A stretch of 64,000 nt of DNA from Adiantum capillus-veneris (GCA_014529385.2 CM043969.1:72504676-72568675), one strand, 5' to 3'. Positions 44,820 to 58,762 are shown, numbered from the stretch's first letter. The notes: generated by a model not told the origin, from the letters alone. Made by a program: numbers and translations.

Positions 44820-45080
44820 CATAGAGTTACCAGGGAACAGGTGTTTAGGGGTGCCGGAATGCCGGAACGGCCTTCTAGGGATGGGGGATCATTCGGAACG
44901 GCTGGCCGTTCTGAACACCATGGTCAAGCCGGAACGGGGTTACCAGAATGGCTTGTAACAGTAGGAACGGATATGGAACGGCCGGAACGGCTGGGCAGCA
45001 ATCATAAAGGGCAGAATTTGGGGATAGAATGTCGGGTCCCAACCACCCTCAAGGGCCTCCTTGCTCTATTGCAAGAGCAA
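44820..45080. mobile_element. hAT-like MITE, truncated (same type as the one at 50851)
   Basis: It begins CATAGAGTTACCAGGGAAC, close to the terminus CATAGTTACCCGGAAC of the MITE at 50851. It has the same subterminal CCGGAACGG words repeated many times (44854-45000). The opposite terminus was not found and LTR sequence begins within the next 100 bases, so the copy is truncated. Confidence 0.6.
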
Positions 45081-45089
45081 GTTCTTGCT

Positions 45090-45887
45090 TTATTACTGGA
45101 AAAAATGCTGATGCAATGACTAAATGCTGAAATGCTGATGCTAATGGGTACTGATGCTGGGTACTACTGAGATACTGAAGGGTACTGCAGGTACTAGGGT
45201 ACTGCAGGTACTGATGGGTACTGCGGCCCCCGAGGTACTGAAGGTACTGATGGGTACTGAAGGTACTCGGTACTGTGTCGACGACGACGACGAGGCTATG
45301 GCTGAACTGCTATCATTGAGAATCGCGATGGCTGAAAACTGGAAATGCTGGTACTACATGCTGAAAAACGCTGATTCTATGAGGCTGAAATGCTGGCCGG
45401 AGGCGCTGATGCGGAGGCTTCACAACGCTGGTACTGCTGGCTGAAAATGCTGTGGGCTGAAATCTGGGAAAACTCTGGCGATAGTGAGAAGGGCTGAAAA
45501 CGCTGCTCTGGCCTGCGGGTAGCGGTCTTGCTGTGCCTCTTCTGCCTCTTAGCGCTGAACCATGGCTGCGCATATACATCCAAAAGACTTGGTCGAGCAA
45601 GCTTTCTTTCAATCCACGATCCCAATAATAAGTCATAAGTCACTTACAATTAAGTGAGCAGATAAGAGGAGGTTCCCACGCGGTAAAATGCCTGACCGCC
45701 GACTGACTATATTGTGCAAGTGAGGGAATGCAACTATGTCCGGCCTGGGCATGCACGACTTGCCCAGGCCTGGGCATGCACGACTTGCTAGAGGCTCACA
45801 AAGGTTCCAGGCTAGGTCCTAAGCTAAGACTGATGCTAGACTGTAGTAGTAGCTTATCCACATGGCACAAGTGAAGCGCGCACGTGA
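45090..45887 (-). mobile_element. LTR related to element 5 and solo LTR, minus strand
   Basis: The sequence is rich in AATGCTGA, GCTGAAAACGCTG and ACTGATGGGTACTG words. It ends with the LTR terminus GCACGTGACA at 45887. A C-rich tract TCCCCCCCTG follows immediately (a PPT complement), marking it as the 3' LTR of a minus-strand element. A tandem GGTACTG(A/C)-type repeat occupies 45140-45270. The left end is not defined. Confidence 0.65.
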
Positions 45888-46887
45888 CATCCCCCCCTGT
45901 TAAAGGTGAGACACAACTGCCAAACTTCTACCTTTCGATTTTTTATGTGCTTCTGATGCTGAATGCTTTTGATGCTTGTGGATGCATAAGGCGATGAAAA
46001 CTCCTCCAAAATGGTGAATATTGCGAATACAGGTACTATTGCGATGTAAATGTCGACCAACCGAGCTACTTGGTAGCCTTACTACTATCGCAGAATACCA
46101 GCCTTAGTGCTGACTTTGCCTTGTGAGCAATTACTACTCAGCTTCACCATTGACAACCACCTCCCCCCATTCCCCCCGCTGTCGCCCCCTCCCCTCCCAT
46201 TCCACCCACTAGCCACCCTGCTTCCTCATCTTCTCCTTCTCCTGCCCCACAGCTAGCTTAGGGGGAGGACCTTCATCGTCTGCTAGGAGGTCTCTTGGCA
46301 ACGCTTTTTCCACGAGCCGCTTGGCGAGAGAGGAGCAAACTTTCTTGCGGACCCCCCCTTCTAGTGCAAACGTCTCCCTTTCCCGCAGTCCCTCGAGGAT
46401 TGACGAGTTTCGACATCCGTCGCCGGTGGGACTTCTTCGCCTACGGCTTCACACGTTTCCTTGGTGACTCTTCACCAGACTTTGAGGCGGCTTTCTTCAG
46501 AGTCCATGTACTGTTTCTTGTAGCTAGAGGGATAGAGGCCTTGGACACAGCGGTTGGTTTCTCTTTTCCTCTGTGTGACAGGGAACAATCTGAGTGGACT
46601 CTGGACTCCGTGATGGACTGGCTTTAGGATCAGGCTCTTGAGTTCTCTCGCCACACGGGAGACTTGGGGGTTAGAGATTTGGTACAGACTCTGCGGCCAT
46701 TCTCATTGTAGTGAAACTAAATGCATACAAATTGAATCTAAAGTACGCCTTCAATGGATCAACCTAAAACACGTAGGATACATGTGAATTGATCAAAAGT
46801 AAGATATCGCACTTCAGTGAAAAATAAGCTCGGAAATATCGTATAGATTGCAGACATACTTGGATTAATTGAGACTATAGAAATAAT
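45888..46887. other. Unassigned region with one orphan ORF
   Basis: After the C-rich PPT at 45888 no retrotransposon domain is recognised. A pyrimidine-rich stretch (46150-46260) precedes an open frame at 46295-46627, listed separately. The rest shows nothing recognisable. Confidence 0.4.
46295..46627 (+). CDS. Orphan 110-codon ORF, function unknown
   Basis: The frame starts at MATLFPRAAWRERSKLSCGP and includes FDIRRRWDFFAYGFTRFLGD, then FEAAFFRVHVLFLVARGIEA and LDSVMDWL. It is non-repetitive and has a varied, globular-looking composition, unlike the microsatellite frames around it. I recognise no family. It could be part of a captured host gene, a decayed transposon ORF or chance. There is no supporting splice structure. 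Confidence 0.25.
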   Translation: MATLFPRAAWRERSKLSCGPPLLVQTSPFPAVPRGLTSFDIRRRWDFFAYGFTRFLGDSSPDFEAAFFRVHVLFLVARGIEALDTAVGFSFPLCDREQSEWTLDSVMDWL

Positions 46888-47236
46888 GAAACCGGCCCCT
46901 TAGACTCACTAAAGGGCCGTAGACTTAAGCTTTCACACGATCTTTACACAGTTTAACTTTATGAAACAAAGGAACTTCACGAACAAACTTGTGACTGGAA
47001 TTCAACACTTCAAACAAACATTGCTCCCAGCACTGTCTCCGCATTGGCCCCACAAGTTGGTGCCTCTTTCGGTATTTCTTTACTCAATTGAAAAACCTGT
47101 AAATTCCTACGAGCTGTTCCACTTTTATCAGGCTGAAAATGACCTACTCTAGCCCAATTTCGGCAGCATAATTGCAATAGGAGGCTTCATAGACAAAATC
47201 CACATACCCTAGGCGACTTCCCACGCACATTAAAGT
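46888..47236 (-). mobile_element. LTR fragment related to element 2 LTR, truncated by element 6
   Basis: It starts TGAAACCGGCCCCTTAG, matching the element 2 LTR start TGAAACCGGCCTG. It then follows the same order: GGGCCGTAGACTTAAGC, GGTGCCTCTTTCGGTATTTC (about 47060), CTACGAGCTG and ATTTCGGCAGCATAA. It is cut at 47237 by the LTR of element 6. Confidence 0.75.
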
Positions 47237-48633
<1,397 letters not shown>

Positions 48634-49140
48634 TACCCCCCTCTTTGAAAGAATTGTAATCGCCCTCGATTACGTCTGCAAAACCGACATAAGCCACAAA
48701 CTAGTTCAGTATACACCGACTCTAAGCATTGACGCACTAGACAACATATATCCAACACTTGCACAAAGACGACAATCACTGAGCATTCAAATCACATTCA
48801 CATCACTATCCCCGTCGAGATCTTGGATGGAAATCATGATCTATTGTAACATAGTTAGCAATCACATCCAAATCTCACTAATCTCTCACGGATGTCTTCA
48901 TTGACTAAATCTTGTTACTATCATGTCTACCTCATCTCTCCTGAGAAGAAGATTGAAATGTTGCAGTCATTTCATCTTTCAAACATGCACTCAAACACTA
49001 CTCACATGAGAGAGCACATATAACAGATTCATTTCAGGAATTCCCATTTCGAAGTACGTCTTTCATAAAGTCATTCGGCAGAATACTGTCAGCCCGTCAG
49101 TATCCCAGAATTCACAAAGGAAATCAGTGACTTTATTCCA
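48634..49140 (-). other. Element 6 PPT and 3' untranslated region
   Basis: The PPT complement is TACCCCCCTCTTTGAAAG. The following sequence matches the element 1 post-pol region (GATTACGTCTGCAAAACCGA, AATCACATTCACATCAC), supporting membership in the same lineage. Confidence 0.75.
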
Positions 49141-49141
49141 T

Positions 49142-49380
49142 CTAGGTAATTTGTGACAAAGGAGCGGCGTAACTCCCCTCTTGTGCGGTCCCGACTGCAC
49201 CGGATTCAACCCGCCGATCATCTAGAGCTCTTGGAATAGTCGAAGCTAGACCAAAAGCATCAAGGTAAAGCTCCAAAATTTGAGGAGTATCTGCTAGGTC
49301 CTCCTCCATCCACTTCACATCCAATGCCGGATAGTTCTTAAACTAAGAACCGCCGTATCACTTTACCTTTCACTTTTTTT
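49142..49380 (-). pseudogene. Element 6 chromodomain remnant (end of pol)
   Basis: The minus-strand frame DVKWMEEDLADTPQILELYL, then DAFGLA, matches the pol C-terminus of elements 1 and 3 (DAKWMEEEDLADTPQIVN). Upstream, in a shifted frame, KGKVIRRFL corresponds to the chromodomain core. Everything N-terminal to this is deleted and gag sequence follows. Confidence 0.82.
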
Positions 49381-49399
49381 CCTTGCGTCCTGGGACCTC

Positions 49400-50358
49400 T
49401 GGGTAGCCTCACTAGCCTCCCCTATCCATTGTCTTCTTGCTCATTTGCTCACTGTCAGAAGAGAACGAGCTCTTCTCCTCCGAACTGCTAGATGGCCTCC
49501 CATGCCTTTTAGACTTTTTCAGAAATCTGCTTTTCTTGCTCTTGTTCTGCTGCTTCTTCCGCCTTTTCTCGTCCTCTCTGAAACTAGAGGACGACGAACT
49601 ATCGGAACTCTCCGAAGACAAAGTAAAATTTGAGTCATTCTCGAAACAAGCAATGCTTCTTCGATCTGCTTGCCACCTCGAAACACGACTTCCGGCCCAA
49701 GGGAAATCCACTGATTTTCTCTTCTTTCGAGAATGCTTCAAGTCTTTTGTTATCAGGTTAATCTTCTGGTCAAGAGCTCTGTCCGGTTCTTTCTACAAGT
49801 ATAGCTTTTGCTTTTCTGCACTTATGTGTCCTTTCAGCTTTCCTCTCAGGTCGAGAGGAGAATCAATGGCCTCACACCATCTCGAGTGAATCTCATCAAT
49901 CGGGTAATTCTTCAGGAGTTTCGCAAATCTCGGGTCTCTGGAGTACTTCATCAGCCTTTTCACACACGTGTCAGCCTGCAGTTGACATTTGTACTCCACT
50001 TTGGCAAACCTTCACTGAAAATTTACCCAATTCTTCATTCTTTTCTTCAGTTCCCACGTCGGTTTCAACTTTTCTTAACCTTCCCTCGGAGAGGTGTTAT
50101 GATTTCTCTCTGTCAGATTCTTCCCGAGAACCCATGTGTGCTCTTCGGTTCTTTATAGCTTATGCCCTTCAGACAGTGATGAAGATGGGAGCGCACCCGA
50201 TGCACGATAGATGAAGGGTGGGAGTGGCTAATAAGTCCGGGATCATTACACGAAGATTCTTTCACAAACAAAAATTGTGTCCGCTCTGTCAGATTCTCCT
50301 CGAGAACCTGCGTGTGCTGCAGAAGGGATCGGATCCTTTGTAGAAGAAGAATATTTCT
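49400..50358 (-). pseudogene. Element 6 gag remnant
   Basis: Fragments in order are: RFAKLLKNYPIDEIHSRWCE (49793-49999), like RDPRFAKLL/KDPKMAKYMNQTSLEEVQREW in element 1; KRKSVDFPWAGSRVSRWQAD, like TDFPGYLGRQSTF; and a Ser-rich tract SSESSDSSSSSSFREDEKRR (49412-49741). Stops and frameshifts separate them. The frame stops before the capsid WW motif. Confidence 0.75.
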
Positions 50359-50360
50359 GA

Positions 50361-50372
50361 GCTCTGATACCA
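50361..50372 (-). promoter_or_regulatory. Primer binding site, initiator tRNA-Met type (element 6)
   Basis: On the minus strand LTR end TGTAACA is followed after one base by TGGTATCAGAGC. Confidence 0.9.
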
Positions 50373-50373
50373 C

Positions 50374-51640
<1,267 letters not shown>

Positions 51641-51947
51641 TCACATGGGAGCAGACGGGGGACCGATCAGGGGACGCATGTTAAAAAACACTTGTTCTAT
51701 ACTAGACAACACTAAGAGCACAAGATTGCAAAGAAAAAGTGGTGTTTGCACTTATCAATACCAAAATATGACATGCGGTAAGAATGCGGCGAGCACGTGC
51801 TGCATATGTTGACGTGATGATCAATCATCATAATCAAAGGGAAAAAAGTAATGATGTACAAGTGAAGAGTGGATTAGTATAGTGGGCAGCATTGACATAT
51901 AGCTCAAGACTCTGAAAAGCCTAGAGAAAAGGTGTGGGGTCCCCTGT
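51641..51947. other. Unassigned segment between elements 6 and 3, possible MITE half
   Basis: Similarity to the element 6 LTR ends near 51635, where CATAGTCACATGGGAGC begins, a hAT-like terminus. After element 3, the sequence ending TCCATGTGAGGGACCCGAATG (58527-58547) could be the opposite end (CATTCGGGTCCCTCACATGG). No matching 8-bp duplication was found, so the idea is weak. Confidence 0.3.
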
Positions 51948-51952
51948 CCGCA

Positions 51953-52512
51953 TGTCACAAACTGGTGACGTGGCATGCTCGGACACACTCAGCAACAGGG
52001 TACAAGCCCGGAATGTATACGTGGCAGACAATACGATAGCTTCGTATTTTCGGCGCGATTCCCGTTGATTGGCTGACGTGGCACATGTATGGAATTTCCG
52101 TGATTCGCGGCGCAAAAAGCGGGCAGTTGTACGAAGGTCTTGCTTTTACGCTGGCTGATTTGAGAAGCTTTTGGATTAACTGCTTTATTTTAGAAGCTTT
52201 TGGGTTGAGAAGCTTTTGGGGCTTTGCTTTTGGGCATCCCTTGTAACCTATAAATAAGTGGGGGAGGCCCTCACTTCTCAGAGCATTTGGACGCAGAGTC
52301 TGAGAGTGAGAACCCTCCCACTCTCTTGTACTTTGAACACAGATTAATACAAAAAGAAATACGAAAGGGGTGCCAGTCTTTGGGGCCAATAATTGTAGGA
52401 ACGAAACTCCATCGGGCCGTGTCGAATCAAGTGTGAATTGTGAACTGTTTTGAAGTGAATCTCTGCTGTGTTGCGGTAGAATCTTGACTTGGAGTGTCCA
52501 AGTTTGTTACAG
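51953..52512 (+). repeat. Element 3 5' LTR
   Basis: It begins TGTCACAAACTGGTGACG and ends AGTTTGTTACA. A TATAAATA box lies at 52249-52256. The block AAAAAGAAATACGAAAGGGG then CAGTCTTTGGGGCC follows at about 52350-52388, so the U3, R and U5 layout is readable. Confidence 0.93.
52249..52256 (+). promoter_or_regulatory. TATA box of element 3 5' LTR
   Basis: TATAAATA is followed at about 25-35 bp by GGCCCTCACTTCTCAGAGCA, a plausible transcription start zone. The same downstream words follow TATA-like sequences in element 6 LTRs. It is absent from this element's 3' LTR. Confidence 0.7.
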
Positions 52513-52513
52513 T

Positions 52514-52525
52514 GGTATCAGAGCG
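52514..52525 (+). promoter_or_regulatory. Primer binding site, initiator tRNA-Met type (element 3)
   Basis: TGGTATCAGAGC begins one base after the 5' LTR end. Confidence 0.93.
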
Positions 52526-52576
52526 CAGCCGATTTCACTTCTACCGGGAAATCCGATCCTTTGCTAGCGACACTTA

Positions 52577-53640
52577 TGGATTTTAAATTCCAACAAAGAA
52601 CAATTGACTTCCTCTGCATCTGGAGATGCGGGAAGAGATCACGAAGAAGATTCTCACGAAGAGTACGGCCCACCTCGGCCTACTCAGTCAGAGATATAAG
52701 AGATGGAACGTTGACAATTGGTTGACGACGCGACAAAGATGATGACCAACATTGCGAAGGATCCGAAATTTGCAAAATTTTTGACTGACACATCCTTCGA
52801 AGAATTGCACACCCCGTGGCAGAAGTCCACTGAGCCACCCATCAAACCGCGCTCAAGAAACCTCCTGCTTCGAGGATGTTTACAGAACAAGAATTGAAAG
52901 AGGTGGTTGATGCACGGATTAGTTAGCTTTTTGACGCGAACAACAAAGCCAAAAAGCAGAAGAAAGGAACTGACTTCCCGGGTTATTTGGGTTGTCAATC
53001 TACTTTTGCCTCGCCAACAAAGCAGAAGAAGCGTGTGCAATTTGAAGGAGTATCCAGTTCTTCTTCTTCTTCTTTCGACAGTTCTTCTAGCTCTTCTGAC
53101 TCGAGCGAAGAAGACAGGAAAGGGAAAAAGCAAAGCTTCGGAAAGGGCAAGAAAAAGGCAAAGAAGCATTTCTATAAAGCCAACCAGTATGACTTCCTCG
53201 AAGATAAAAGCAGGAAAGTTAGAGAATTTAAAGAAGGTGAACAGTCAATAAAGTTTGACACTTTTTCCGGATTCCGAGATGCTTCGAGGGCTTTGGCCTT
53301 CATATAGCAATTTGATATAGCTTTCTTTGGAGGGCATTACTTAGAGCACTCCAAGATTCGGAGGGCTACCTCTCTCTTCAAGCGAAATGCTCGAACATGG
53401 TGGTCCACTCTTCTACTGAACAAGCAAGCGCCAGTTAAATGACTGAAATTCAAAAGGCTTTTTATTTCGTCTTGGCTCACTTGGGAGTACGAACGAGATA
53501 TACGAATTGCTTGGAATCATCTTCGGATGACCAAGAGAGATTATTTGGACGCATATTGCGAGAGATTTTGAAGCTCTTTTCTACCAACCTCTTCATTTAA
53601 GAAGATCTCGTTTAAAGAACAGATTGAGCGGTTGTGCTGC
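52577..53640 (+). pseudogene. Element 3 gag, broken
   Basis: Pieces line up with element 1 Gag: IAKDPKFAKFLTDTSFEEL, KELTSRVIW/TDFPGYLG, the Ser tract (SSSSSSFDSSSSSSDSSEED, about 53058-53115), KFDTFSGFRDASRALAFI followed by a stop, ARTWWSTLLLNKQAP, FISSWLTWEYERDIRIAWNH, and KEQIERLCCGLP. At least five stops or frame changes separate them. Confidence 0.85.
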
Positions 53641-55325
53641 GGACTTCCTGCAGAGATCTGCGATCACTGCTTAGACAAAAGTCAGATTCTATTCAAGAAT
53701 TGATGGGTCATGCGAAATGGGGTTTTGCCATACATTCATGCAATCTGACTTACACCATTGATGAGATCATGACTCAGAGAACCGAACAAATTTCTAATAA
53801 TGAAAGTAGAAAGAAGAAGAGCCCCCAAGCAAAGAAAGATAAGGATTCACGACCCCGGCTCACTCTTCGAGAGAGAGCCAACTACATCAAAGAGGGGAAG
53901 TTTTTTGGACGCGGGGAACATGGGTACATCTCCGGGAAGTGCCCTAGAAAGGCACAACAAGAACAGAGTGAAGAAAGGCCAGAGAGTTCGAAAGCAGCTG
54001 AGGAAATGTGGACGAAAGGCAAGATGAAAGCAGGATTGGTTCCAGATTGCATGGGTACTGACCCAAGCACGATTGATGAAAGTAAAGAACTTTGCCGAGC
54101 TTGGGGCAAAGTGAAAGATCAAGAAGCTCTGATTTTCTTTGATGGAGGAGCCAAGGCCAACTTCATTTCACCTGAATTGGCAACATGGCTCGAGATTACA
54201 CCCAATCGGATGGGACCACAAGTACAGGCAGTTCTAGTGGCACCCGGCAGGGACGTGGCCATTACACTTGTCATTGGCAAACTTCGGTTGCATTGTCACG
54301 GGTATTTGAGTCACGAGGACTTCTACATAATACCCTTGGAAGGTTGGGATGTCCTCTTGGGAGTCCCTTGGTACCATAAGAACAACGCCGTGGTTGATTA
54401 TCGGGCGAAGAAAGCGACATTGGTTACTGAAAAGGGCCGAAACATTGTACTTGATGTGAAACTGAAGGGCGAGTCTGTCCCTAACGTATCGGCTTCGACC
54501 GTTTCGAAATTAACGAAATCCTGTCTGTTTGTTTACTCAATCTTTTTGAAAGAGTTGAATGATGAACATAGGACAAATATGTCTGAACTTGATAAAGAAC
54601 GCCAAGATTTTCTCCACACTCATGCGGATTGCTTTTCTAAAGGCTTGCCATGCGACTTGCCACCAACTCGTCCTGAGGATCGTATCATTGATCTGATACC
54701 TAGAAGCACACCATCGAACCGGCCACCTTACCGTGTGAGCCGATCCCAGAACGAAGAGATTATGAACCAAGCGAAAGACCTCTTGGAAAAGGGTCTTATC
54801 CAGCCTAGTACTTCACCTTACTACTCTCCAGTGTTATTAGTTTTGAAGAAAGACGGATCTTGGAGAATGTGGATTGATTATAGAGCTCTCAACAAAATCA
54901 CCATCAAGAACAGATTTCCAATTCCAAGGATCGATGATATTCTTGATCGACTACAGGGATCCTCTTGTTTCAGCAGGATCGATTTGAAGAGCGGATATCA
55001 TCAGATCCGAATCACGCCGGGAGATGTCTACAAGACAACTTTTCGGACGACCTTCGATTTATTTGAATTTTTGATGATGCCTTTTGGCCTTACCAATGCT
55101 CCAACGACCTTTAACCGAATGATGGACATGATTTTCAGAGAGTACAAATCTACTGTTTGCACTTTCTTTGATGACATTATTGTCTTCTCCAAGGATGAGG
55201 TAGAACGTAGAGAACATCTGCTACTACAGGTCTTTCAGGCATTGCGGGATCACAAGTTGGTGATCAATGCGAAGAGGAGTGAATTTTATTTACCAGAGAT
55301 ACACTTTTTGGGACACATCGTCTGA
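53634..55325 (+). pseudogene. Element 3 Gag C-terminus, protease and RT (longest intact frame)
   Basis: This 563-codon frame covers late Gag, a degenerate zinc knuckle (FFGRGEHGYISGKC, which has lost two Cys but has Tyr at the His position like element 1), a protease with FFDGGAKANFISPELA, and RT with IDYRALNKITIKNRFPIPRI, RIDLKSGYHQIR, FGLTNAP and catalytic FFDD. It ends in a stop within RT just after the LGHIV segment. It retains the IDYRALNKIT segment that is deleted in element 1. Confidence 0.9.
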
Positions 55326-56868
55326 GCAGCAGCAGGCGTGTAGATGGACCCGGCCAAGATTGAGACTATTTGTGATTGGCCCGATTTGAAGAATTCCCAT
55401 GAAGTTAGAGGCTTCTTGGGCTTATGTTCTTACTACCTGCGGTTCATTAGAAAGTTTGCAGCGGTTTTGCATATCTTGAAACAGAAAGGAGTCCCTTTCT
55501 CGGGGGACCCACAGAGATGACTGCCTCTCAGACTTTGAAAGAGAAACTGACTACAGGACCAATTTTGACTTTGCCGGGTTTGTAGAAGTCATTCGAAGTA
55601 TATTGTGATGCTTGTGGTCGTAGTCTGGGTGCGGTCTTAATGCAAGAAGGCCATGTCATTGCCTATGAAACAGATTCAAGGCCGGAATAGACAACAGAGA
55701 TATATGAGAAAGAGATTTTGGTGGTTATCCATGCTCTTACTCAGTGGCGACATTACCTACTCGGAGCTGATTTTACGGTCTTTACAGATCACCACAGTTT
55801 ACATTACTTCTTGATAGAAGAAGCTATCGAAAAAGGAGATGCGGTGGGCGAACATCTTGTCACAGTTTCACTTCCAGATTGTCCATGTGCAGGGACATAA
55901 GAACTTGGTGGCAGATGCTTTGCCCCGGAAGCCGTTGGTCTTGGCTATTTCCGCGATACATCAAAGAAGCTTCGAGGGCACGGTCGATCAGTATGCCACA
56001 GATCTAGATTTTGTAGATGTATTCATCGAATATAGGATGGGGAGGTAGTAGCGGCCCGCGGGATATTCCATTCGGGATAACTACTTGATGAAGAAAACGA
56101 TGTTGTGCGTTACACAACCGTTGAGGCAAAAGGTTCTAACCGAATGCCACTGTCCACCATTTATGGGTCACCGCGGCATTGATACCGCCTTGAAAGGTGT
56201 GGAGAGATACTTCTTTTGGCCGAGACTCAAGAAGGACGTGGACGGTTTTGTACGTAGATGCTTGGTATGCCAGAAGGTCAAGTTTGACAGGCATAAAGCA
56301 CAGGGATTGTTACAACCTTTCCCATTCCCACCCGCCCCTAGGAAAGTATTGCTATGGATTTCATTTTTGATCTCCCGAAGACAGAGAGTGGACACGATGG
56401 TATCTGAAATGTTATTGATAGATTTAGCAGGCAAGCTCATTTCATTCCAGTGAAGAAAACAGTCAAGCCGGATCACCTAGGAGACTGTTCCTTGCCCAGA
56501 TATTCAGATTACATGGCATGCCTGAGACAATTGTCTCCGACAGAGATCCCTGATTCACGAGTTTGTTTTGGAAGGCTATTTGGGAGAACATTGGCACACG
56601 GTTGCAGTTCTCGTCATATTTCCACCCATAGACAGATGGGCAATCTGAGATTGCAAATTCGGTCGTACTGGATTTATTGAAGTCTTACATCTCGGATCAG
56701 AAGACTCAATGGGAAAGGTTTTTATCTTTGGTGGAATTTGCCTACAATAACACGATCGACTCTTCCACGGGGAAGGTGCCATTTAAGATTATTGAAGGTG
56801 CTCCGAAGGTTCCACCCTTCTTAAGCACGAAAGACAAGATTTTTTAAGCCGATTAGTACACGAGGGAC
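55326..56868 (+). pseudogene. Element 3 RT end, RNase H and integrase, broken
   Basis: Identifiable pieces are: an RNase H stretch [20 protein letters not shown] (55718-55900), then [20 protein letters not shown] (55839-56048); an integrase zinc region CHCPPFMGHRGIDTALKGVE with CLVCQKVKFDRHK (56085-56453); a core with eroded VSDRDP (about 56535); and a WERFLSLVEFAYNNT region (about 56710). Frequent stops and frameshifts. Confidence 0.88.
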
Positions 56869-57417
56869 TTGGACACTGCTTTTGCCAAGGTTCGGGAGGC
56901 TTTAGAGAAATCTCAGGAAAGACACAAAAAGGCACCAGATCGACACCGTCGCGATTTGAAATTAAAGGAAGACGATTGGGTGCTCTTACGTTTTGAGAAG
57001 GCACGCCTGAGAGAAAAAAAGGGAGAGGAGCAGGTTTTTCCAAAGCTTCGCTTGAGATACTATGGACTTGTCCAGATAAAAGAAAAGATAAATGATGTCT
57101 CCTTTCGATTGAAGCTGCCCGATACTTGGAGAATTCACAATGCTTTTCATGTGAGTCTCTTGAAGCCTTTTAAAGGCGATGTGCCCGATGATAGGGAGCC
57201 AGATGAGCAACCCGAAGTGGAGGAAAGCGAGGAGATACTCGTTCCAAAACAGATACTGGCACATAAAGATAGAAAGATAAAAGGTAAAGTGATAAGGCGG
57301 TTCTTGGTTAAATTCAAGAACTATCCCGCATTGGATGCGAAGTTGATGGAGGAGGAGCACCTGACAAATACTCCTCAGATTGTGAACCTTTATGTTGAAG
57401 CATTCGGGTTAGCATAG
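56869..57417 (+). pseudogene. Element 3 integrase C-terminus and chromodomain
   Basis: The 182-codon frame contains DDWVLLRFEKARLREKKGEE, KLPDTWRIHNAFHVSLLKPF and a chromodomain-like RRFLVKFKNYPALDAKLMEE, ending NLYVEAFGLA. In the chromodomain the conserved Trp of the DAKW motif is Leu. It is the C-terminal part of the broken pol. Confidence 0.88.
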
Positions 57418-58018
57418 TCTACTCCGATAGAACCCCGATTTCAGCATTGGCGAATCTAGTGCAGCGGGTATGCACAAGAGGGGAGTCACCCACTTCTTTG
57501 TCGATGGATTGCTCTGATACTTTGATTTGATATAGAGTCACTGATGTCCCTTTGGGTTTAAGTGATACTGCTAAGCTGACAGTATTCTACTGTATGACTA
57601 TGATTTGGAAGACCCGATAATGAAAATGATACTGATTGATTTGTACTTGACTTGTTTAAGTGCAGGAACTGATAGACGAAATGATGACTATAGCATTTCG
57701 GTCTCATAAATCTCTATAGACATGATTGCAATATTGATTAGTTAATGGGGCATCTGTGAGGTCCTGACTGGATCTAGATGCAATTGCTAAATACTTGTCG
57801 ATTAATCATGGTCTGAGATTTGGACTGAATTTTGAATGTGATTTGTCATGCGATGTCCTGTGATGTCCTGTGATATGACTGTCAGTTGGTACATATGCTA
57901 GATGTGTTGTTTTTAGTGCGTTGGTACTAACAGTTAGTGTTTGCTAAGACAGTTTATGGCCTTTGTCTGTTTTGCAGGCGTAATCGAGAGCGATTACAAT
58001 GCTTTCAAGAGGGGGGTA
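57418..58018 (+). other. Element 3 3' untranslated region and PPT
   Basis: This is noncoding sequence collinear with 16269-16855 of element 1 in opposite orientation (for example TGTGATGTCCTGTGATATGA at about 57860). It ends with the PPT TTTCAAGAGGGGGGTA (58003-58018). Confidence 0.8.
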
Positions 58019-58478
58019 TGTCACAAACTGGTGACGTGGCATGCCCGGACACACTCAGCAGCATGGTACAAGGCTCCGTATTTTCCGACGTGAGTTTCGT
58101 TGATAGGCTGACTTGGCACCCGTACGGAATTTCCGCGATTTGCGGCGCAAAAAGCGGGTAGCTGTACGGAACTCTTGCTTTTATGCTGGCTGATTTGAGA
58201 AGCTTTTGGATCAACCGCTTTATTTTAGAAGCTTTTGAGTTGAGGAGTGCATCTGGACGCAGAGTCTGAGAGTGATACTCCTCCCACTCTCTTGTACTTT
58301 GAACATAGATTAATACAAAAAGAAATACCGAAAGGGGCGCTAGTCTTTGGGGCCAATAACTCTAGGCACAGAACTCTACCGGGCCGTGTCGAATCAAGTG
58401 TGAATTGTGAACTGTTGTAAAGTAAATCTTTGCTGTGTCGCGGTAGAATCTTGACTTGGAGTGTCCAAGTTTGTTACA
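58019..58478 (+). repeat. Element 3 3' LTR, internally deleted
   Basis: At 460 bp it is 100 bp shorter than the 5' LTR. One gap removes about 30 bp near GGTACAAG. Another removes about 65 bp that include the TATA box (GAAGCTTTTGAGTTGAGGAG runs directly into TGCATCTGGACGC). Termini TGTCACAAAC and TTTGTTACA and the block GAAATACCGAAAGGGGCGCT are present. Confidence 0.92.
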
Positions 58479-58483
58479 CCGCA

Positions 58484-58688
58484 TCCCGCTTGCATGTGTC
58501 ACCGGGGACTCGCGTCCCGGGACACGTCCATGTGAGGGACCCGAATGTTGTTCTTGCTCAAGATGAGTGCTCTGAACTATGCTCAAGGGTTCCTTTTACT
58601 TACGGAAGGGAGAGCCTTCCGTCCTTTTAAGAGAGAGAGTGCAATGATCTCAGTCAAAGTGAATGCTACTGTGAATGAAGGTGCTGAG

Positions 58689-58743
<55 letters not shown>

Positions 58744-58762
58744 ACAGAATGAAGGTGCTGAG

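Larger units (their letters stand above)
51953..58478 (+). mobile_element. Element 3: decayed Ty3/gypsy chromovirus, same family as element 1
   Basis: This 6.53-kb element on the plus strand is flanked by perfect CCGCA duplications (51948-51952 and 58479-58483). It has a 560-bp 5' LTR, a tRNA-Met primer site, gag, protease, RT, RNase H, integrase, chromodomain, a PPT and a 460-bp 3' LTR. The protein sequence parallels element 1 throughout, but at least a dozen stops and frameshifts occur. The 3' LTR has lost two segments relative to the 5' LTR. Confidence 0.94.
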
